DNA from: Streptomyces aidingensis
GTDB taxonomy: Bacteria; Actinomycetota; Actinomycetes; Streptomycetales; Streptomycetaceae
Direction of reading: 5' to 3'
DNA length: 64,000 bases
Assembly: GCF_900112355.1 (NCBI RefSeq)
Contig: NZ_FOLM01000003.1
Span: forward strand, 459,496-523,495
Shown: piece by piece, positions 60,268-64,000 of the stretch
How the letters are laid out: every line of letters begins with the position of its first letter
Numbering within the stretch: position 1 is the first letter of the stretch
Translations under genes and position numbers: made by a program
The notes under the pieces: model-generated
The model's database searches: none
Seen by the model: the letters and a program-made list of their open reading frames with translations, nothing else
Told to the model about the DNA's origin: nothing

Positions 60268-62280
60268 TCAGCCCTCGAAGTACCACTGTTCGGGGGTGGC
60301 CGGTGCCGGGGTGTTGTAGGCCGCGGCCTCCGGCATCGGTCCACCGACGTTCTTGAGGTTGTTGGAGACGATGGCGTAGGTGCTGTTCACCCGCACCGTG
60401 CCGATGCAGTAGAACTGCTCCTTGGAGATCTGGAGGATCTCCCGGAAGAGTTCGTCCCGCTTGGCCTCGTCCGGCTCGGTGAGGAGCTGGTCGTACAGCT
60501 CCATCTGCTTCTTCGGCGCCTCCGGCGGCTCCTCGGTCTCGGCCTCCGGTCCCTGGCCGCGGGTGCGGTACCAGTTGGACCACTGGCGGGCGTAGTCGGA
60601 GCCGGCGTTGAGGGAGTGCGGGAAGTACCACAGCGGGGCGAGGATCTCGTCGCCCCGGCCGCCGTCGCCGATCCACACGCTGGCGTCGAACTGGTTGTCG
60701 CCGAGCTTGACCTCGAAGTTCTCCCGGGGCATCGGGTCGACGGTGGCCTTGATGCCGACCGCCTCCCAGTGGCCGGTGACCAGCTCCATGGCCTGCACCC
60801 AGACCGTGACCAGGGCGTCCTCGGCCACCGCCACGGTGACCGAGATCCGCTCGCCGTCCGGGCGGAGGCGGTAGCCCTCGCCGTCCCGCTGGTCGTAGCC
60901 GAGGTCGTCCAGGATCTGGTTGGCCTTCTCCGGGTCGTACTCGGTGAACTGCTTGGCGAACTCCTCGTCGTAGTACTCGGACTCCGCCACCGGGGCCGGC
61001 TGGTGGGGCTCGCCCTGGCGCTGCCAGACGGCGTTGATCAGCTCCTCGCGGTTGATGGCGTGGGACAGCGCCACCCGGAAGTCCTTCTGGGAGTAGACCT
61101 CCCGCACCGCCTCGTCCTCGTGGTTGAGATTGAGCGAGATCAGCATCTCGGTGCTGTAGGTGCCCTCGTAGTCGAGGATCGAGTAGTTGCCCTGCTCCTG
61201 GGAGTCGGCCAGGACCGGCTTGTTCTCCAGGCTGTTGAAGTGGCGGCTGTGGAAGTCGAAGTCGCCGTTCTGGGCGCGCAGCAGCATGGTCTCGGGGTCC
61301 GGGACGATGTCGTAGCGGACCTCGTCGAGGTACGGAAGCTGGGAGCCGTCCGGGTCGACCTTGAAGAAGTAGGGGTTGCGCTCGAAGCGGCCCACCGTGC
61401 CCTTGTCGATGGGGTCGATGACGACCCAGGCCTTGAGGCTGGGCAGGTCGGGGTTGGTCCACAGCACGGACCAGTCGTTGCCCAGGAAGTTGAAGTACTC
61501 CTGCCAGGTGTTGTAGCCGGCCGCCTTGGCCTTGCTGCCCGCGTCCTCGGCGAACTCGCCGTGGAACTGCTCCAGGTAGTGCCGGGGGAAGGAGACCAGC
61601 CGGTCGCCGTCCCAGTGGCGGGCCATGTTGGTCATGAACATCGGGTTGGGGCCGGTGAACCGGACAATGAAGGACCAGTCGTCGATGATCTCCAGCTCGG
61701 CCGGGTCCTCGCCGAGGGCCAGCGCGGCCGGGTGGCCCTGGGTCAGATCGCGGTTGAGCAGCACATGCTGGTAGCCGAAGTCGACATCGGCGGTGGTCAG
61801 CGGCGTGCCGTCGGACCACCTGGTGCCCTTGCGGAGCTGCACGGTGAACTCGCTGGCGTCCGCGTTGGGGGTGATGGACTCGGCGAGATTGAGCTCGGTG
61901 CCGGTCCAGTCCCGGGTCCAGCGCAGCAGCGGCTCGTAGCCGATGGTGCGGTGCAGCCAGGGGCCGTCACCGGTGCCGGTGATGGCGGTCCGCCAGGTGC
62001 CGCCGTACACCCCGATCTGCTCGGTGGGCGTGACGACCAGCGGGTTCTCGGGCAGCCGCTCCTCCACCGGGGGCAGTTCGCCGGCCTTGACCCGCTCGGC
62101 CAGCATGGGCGCTTCCTTGCCCTTGGCGCCGGCGGCCTTGCCGCTGTCCTTCTTCTCGGGGTCGGTGGAGAACACATCGCACGCGCTGAGCGAAGCGGTG
62201 ACCAGTGCGGCATAGGCGCTGGTGCGCAGCAGACTTCTTCGGGACATCCCGCCCGGTGTGCGCCCGGGTATGGCAGCCAT
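60268..62280 (-). CDS. Opp/Dpp-family solute-binding lipoprotein (probable oligosaccharide receptor)
   Basis: 670 residues. The signal peptide contains twin arginines (SRRSLLRTS) and ends in LSAC, so it is probably Tat-exported and lipidated. The family-5 fold includes IGYEPLLRWTRDWTGTELNLAESITPNADASEFTVQLRKGTRWSDGTPLTTADVDFGY, the classic SBP_bac_5 opening, and FRVALSHAINREELINAVWQRQGEPH. At 670 residues it is larger than the usual 500-600 of peptide receptors; proteins of this size often bind oligosaccharides in other bacteria. It is first in the operon and divergent from a GH30 gene. Confidence 0.9.
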   Translation of the reverse strand: MAAIPGRTPGGMSRRSLLRTSAYAALVTASLSACDVFSTDPEKKDSGKAAGAKGKEAPMLAERVKAGELPPVEERLPENPLVVTPTEQIGVYGGTWRTAITGTGDGPWLHRTIGYEPLLRWTRDWTGTELNLAESITPNADASEFTVQLRKGTRWSDGTPLTTADVDFGYQHVLLNRDLTQGHPAALALGEDPAELEIIDDWSFIVRFTGPNPMFMTNMARHWDGDRLVSFPRHYLEQFHGEFAEDAGSKAKAAGYNTWQEYFNFLGNDWSVLWTNPDLPSLKAWVVIDPIDKGTVGRFERNPYFFKVDPDGSQLPYLDEVRYDIVPDPETMLLRAQNGDFDFHSRHFNSLENKPVLADSQEQGNYSILDYEGTYSTEMLISLNLNHEDEAVREVYSQKDFRVALSHAINREELINAVWQRQGEPHQPAPVAESEYYDEEFAKQFTEYDPEKANQILDDLGYDQRDGEGYRLRPDGERISVTVAVAEDALVTVWVQAMELVTGHWEAVGIKATVDPMPRENFEVKLGDNQFDASVWIGDGGRGDEILAPLWYFPHSLNAGSDYARQWSNWYRTRGQGPEAETEEPPEAPKKQMELYDQLLTEPDEAKRDELFREILQISKEQFYCIGTVRVNSTYAIVSNNLKNVGGPMPEAAAYNTPAPATPEQWYFEG

Positions 62281-62357
62281 CCTTCAGACCCCTCTCGCTG
62301 GTGGTCTCGCTGGTCTCGCTGATCAGTGGGGAATTTTCGGACCGACAGCACCCTCAA

Positions 62358-62381
62358 CCGGAGAAAGCGCTTGCTCTCCGG
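62358..62381. promoter_or_regulatory. Composite palindrome upstream of the Opp operon
   Basis: CCGGAGA and TCTCCGG arms (7 bp) enclose AAGCGCTTGC, whose AAGCGCTT is itself palindromic. It is about 80 bases upstream of the receptor ATG and abuts the CGAAA-type site. The form GAAAGCGCTTGC resembles LacI-type operators with a central CG, suggesting a second regulator. Confidence 0.5.
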
Positions 62382-62392
62382 AAAATTTTCGG
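62378..62392. promoter_or_regulatory. GAAAATTTTC operator upstream of the Opp operon
   Basis: CCGGAAAATTTTCGG contains the 10-base perfect palindrome GAAAATTTTC flanked by G/C. The half-site TTTTCGG matches the one before the LacI gene, and AATTTTCGG occurs again at 62332-62340. It is a likely operator for the LacI protein at 46916. Confidence 0.6.
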
Positions 62393-62587
62393 TAGGGAGC
62401 CAATAATTTCGGTGCGGGTAAGTTACGGCGTCGTGAAAAGGGGGTCAACCCCTGTGCGGCACACGAGTTGCGCGGGTCTGGTGACAACCGGCGCGGCGGG
62501 GCGTTCCGCTCCGTCGGCGGGGTCCTCCGCGGCGATCTCCGCAGTTGTCAACGGTTTGTGAAGGAACGGGGGAGGCCGACCGGCCTG

Positions 62588-62618
62588 TTGACGCCCCTCC
62601 GGCGGCATGCCTACGGTA
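62588..62618 (+). promoter_or_regulatory. Putative promoter of the GH30 gene
   Basis: TTGACG (62588-62593) with TACGGT (62613-62618) at 19 bases or CTACGG at 17. CGAAA-type repeats begin 5 bases after it, where a bound repressor would block initiation. Confidence 0.45.
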
Positions 62619-62622
62619 CCGG

Positions 62623-62654
62623 CGAAAATTCTCGACTTGGCGACGAAAAGTTTC
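62623..62654. promoter_or_regulatory. Two CGAAA-type operator sites before the GH30 gene
   Basis: CGAAAATTCTCG (62623-62634) and CGAAAAGTTTC (62644-62654) are imperfect palindromes of the same class as the LacI-gene and Opp-operon sites. Their starts are 21 bases apart, two helical turns, between promoter and start codon. Confidence 0.6.
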
Positions 62655-62666
62655 AGGACGGTGCGC

Positions 62667-63929
62667 GTGAGCAGGATCGTCATTGGGCGCGACAGTCTCC
62701 AGACCATCGACGGATTCGGCTTCTGCCAGGCGTTCCAGCGTGCACGCGTGCTGCGGGAACTCCCGGAGCAGGCCCGGCGGGAGGTGCTCAATCTGCTGAT
62801 GAGCCCGCGGACCGGCGCCGGCTTCTCCATCCTCCGGCTGGGCATCGGCTCGTCCCCGGACTACTCCGGCGATCAGATGAAATCGATTCAGCCCGCCGAC
62901 CCCGGCGGGCCCGACGCACCCCCGGCCTACGAGTGGGACGGGGACGACGGCGGCCAGCTCTGGCTGGCCAAGGAGGCCAAGGCGTACGGCATCCGCCGGT
63001 TCTACGTCAGCGCCTGGAGCGCCCCCGGCTACATGAAGGACAACGGCACCGACGCCCACGGCGGGAAGCTGCTGCCCGAGTGGTACCAGGCATACGCCCG
63101 CTACCTGCTGCGCTATGCCGGCTGTCTGCGCCAGGAGGGCATCCCGGTCACCGAACTCGGCTTCACCAACGAGCCCGACTTCACCGTCGACTACGCCTCC
63201 ATGCGCTTCACCCCGGCCGAACTCGCCGCCTATGTGAAGGTCATCGGGCCGCAGGTACGCCGCGCCGGACTGCGCCTGGTGACCGCGGACTCCTACGGCT
63301 GGGGCGGCCAGCGCGCCTACACCGAGGCCGTCGAGGCGGACCCGGTGGCCAGGGAACTGGTCGACATCCACGCCGGCCACCCCTACGAGGGCCCCGTGGA
63401 CCGGCCGCTGCCCACCTCCCGCCCCACCTGGATGTCCGAATGGTCCCCGGACGGCGAGACCTGGAACGAGGCCTGGGACGACGGCAGCGGCTACGACGGA
63501 TTCGCGGTCGCCTCCCAGATCCACGACTCGTTCACCCTTGGTCAGGTCAGCGGCTACGTCTACTGGTTCGGCGCCTCCATGGGCACCACCCGGGCGCCCA
63601 TCCGGATGGCCGGCGGCGGCTACCGGGTGGCCAAGCGGCTCTGGGCACTGGCCGGCTGGAGCCGGCACATCCGCCCGCACGCGGTGCGGGTGCCCACCGC
63701 CTGCGACGAGGCCGATCTGAAGATCACCGCCTTCCGCAACGCGGACGGCGGCCAGGTGCTGGTCGTCCTCAACGCCGGCCGGCAGACCGTGCGGGCCGAA
63801 CCCGGCCTGGACGGCGAGGCCTATGTGACCGACGAGGAGCGCTCCCTGGCGGCGGCCGGGGAGGTCCGCGAATCCGGCAAGTTCGCCTTCGCCCCGCGTT
63901 CCCTGACCACCATCGTCACCCCCGCCTGA
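62667..63929 (+). CDS. GH30-family glycosidase without signal peptide
   Basis: 420 residues from GTG 62667 (AGGACGG about 8 bases upstream; GTG 62661 is an alternative). It opens directly with RDSLQTIDGFGFCQAFQRAR, the first strand of the GH30 barrel, so no secretion signal exists. ILRLGIGSSPDYSG, FYVSAWSAPGYMKDNG, acid/base Glu in GFTNEPDF (about residue 169) and nucleophile Glu in TWMSEWSPDGE (about 257) are intact; a beta-sandwich follows to the end (VLVVLNAGRQTV ... LTTIVTPA). The closest known activities are xylan- or glucuronoxylan-cleaving GH30 enzymes, but beta-1,6-glucanase or glucosidase is possible. It is divergent from the Opp importer, suggesting cytoplasmic cleavage of imported oligosaccharides. 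Confidence 0.88.
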   Translation: MSRIVIGRDSLQTIDGFGFCQAFQRARVLRELPEQARREVLNLLMSPRTGAGFSILRLGIGSSPDYSGDQMKSIQPADPGGPDAPPAYEWDGDDGGQLWLAKEAKAYGIRRFYVSAWSAPGYMKDNGTDAHGGKLLPEWYQAYARYLLRYAGCLRQEGIPVTELGFTNEPDFTVDYASMRFTPAELAAYVKVIGPQVRRAGLRLVTADSYGWGGQRAYTEAVEADPVARELVDIHAGHPYEGPVDRPLPTSRPTWMSEWSPDGETWNEAWDDGSGYDGFAVASQIHDSFTLGQVSGYVYWFGASMGTTRAPIRMAGGGYRVAKRLWALAGWSRHIRPHAVRVPTACDEADLKITAFRNADGGQVLVVLNAGRQTVRAEPGLDGEAYVTDEERSLAAAGEVRESGKFAFAPRSLTTIVTPA

Positions 63930-63952
63930 CCCGCCCGCCCGGCGGTCCGCAC

Positions 63953-64000
63953 CCCCCACACCCCCACACCCCCACACCCCCACACCCCCACACCCCCACA
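63953..64000. repeat. Tandem CCCCCACA octamer repeat running off the window
   Basis: Six exact copies of the 8-base unit CCCCCACA fill 63953-64000 and probably continue. On the minus strand this is GGGGGTGT with at least six G-tracts, able to form a G-quadruplex. It begins 24 bases after the GH30 stop. Confidence 0.85.

Noticed and set aside
59278..62322. 1014-residue plus-strand frame opposite OppA/OppB
   Set aside because: Low-complexity Val/Gly/Leu-rich shadow of receptor and permease genes with clear motifs.
63953..64000. Chromosome telomere or CRISPR-like repeat
   Set aside because: The unit is 8 bases with no spacers, and Streptomyces telomeres are complex palindromes, not simple tandem repeats; the run is only cut by the window edge.

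Overview
The window is very GC-rich, codes densely with strong third-position G/C, and uses GTG/TTG starts and 4-bp start/stop overlaps freely. Together with DtxR/DmdR-type iron boxes, perfect CebR operators, family-2 cellulose-binding modules, twin-arginine-type lipoprotein signals and XRE-TPR regulators, this points to a filamentous actinomycete, most likely Streptomyces or a close relative. Identification is by pattern recognition only; no database search was possible. No rRNA, tRNA, CRISPR array, integrase or insertion sequence was recognised.

1-16.7 kb is an iron-acquisition locus. A minus-strand operon (aminotransferase, PLP decarboxylase, GNAT, LysA-like decarboxylase, IucA/IucC synthetase, N-hydroxylase, MFS exporter, second IucA/IucC synthetase cut by the window edge) has the parts of a rhizobactin-1021/schizokinen-type hydroxamate-citrate pathway: diaminobutyrate to 1,3-diaminopropane, N-hydroxylation, N-acetylation, then condensation with citrate. 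The LysA-like decarboxylase is an extra enzyme that the basic pathway does not need. Next come a FecCD-type importer (ATPase, two permeases), its divergent lipoprotein receptor and a FhuF-like ferric reductase. Three iron boxes precede the biosynthetic operon, the importer/receptor divergent promoter and the reductase.

16.8-22.6 kb is a three-gene overlapping operon headed by a 1668-residue protein that joins a caspase-like peptidase, an HD-like middle region, an Hsp90/GHKL-type ATPase and a long C-terminal array that looks like degenerate winged-helix modules. It is followed by a zinc-ribbon protein and a two-helix membrane protein. This resembles predicted conflict/immunity systems of multicellular bacteria and is the most unusual element in the window.

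22.7-30.6 kb is mixed: a TetR regulator and aldo/keto reductase with a clear operator, an MFS exporter, a stand-alone cyclic-nucleotide-binding protein, an aminoglycoside-phosphotransferase-like kinase, a zf-TFIIB protein, a DM13 surface protein, a small membrane protein and a uridine-kinase-like P-loop protein.

30.6-64 kb is largely plant-polysaccharide use. A secreted GH3 beta-glucosidase and a GH9 cellulase, both with CBM2, have CebR operators. Between them lies a YceI/MarR pair. A FtsX-type exporter with PadR regulator follows, then a CUT1 sugar importer (two solute-binding proteins and two permeases, one with an inserted Ig-like domain; no ATPase, so a shared MsiK-type ATPase is inferred) and a LacI regulator. 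After a stretch of ordinary genes (secreted EEP-family protein, XRE-TPR regulator with two small partners, secreted proteins, alpha/beta hydrolase, MDR oxidoreductase, MSMEG_6728-like protein) comes a complete Opp/Dpp-family importer divergent from a GH30 glycosidase that lacks a signal peptide. Palindromes of the CGAAA-TTTCG type stand before the LacI gene, the Opp operon and the GH30 gene, suggesting one LacI-controlled xylan-type regulon spread over 16 kb. The model is extracellular depolymerisation, uptake of oligosaccharides, and cytoplasmic cleavage.
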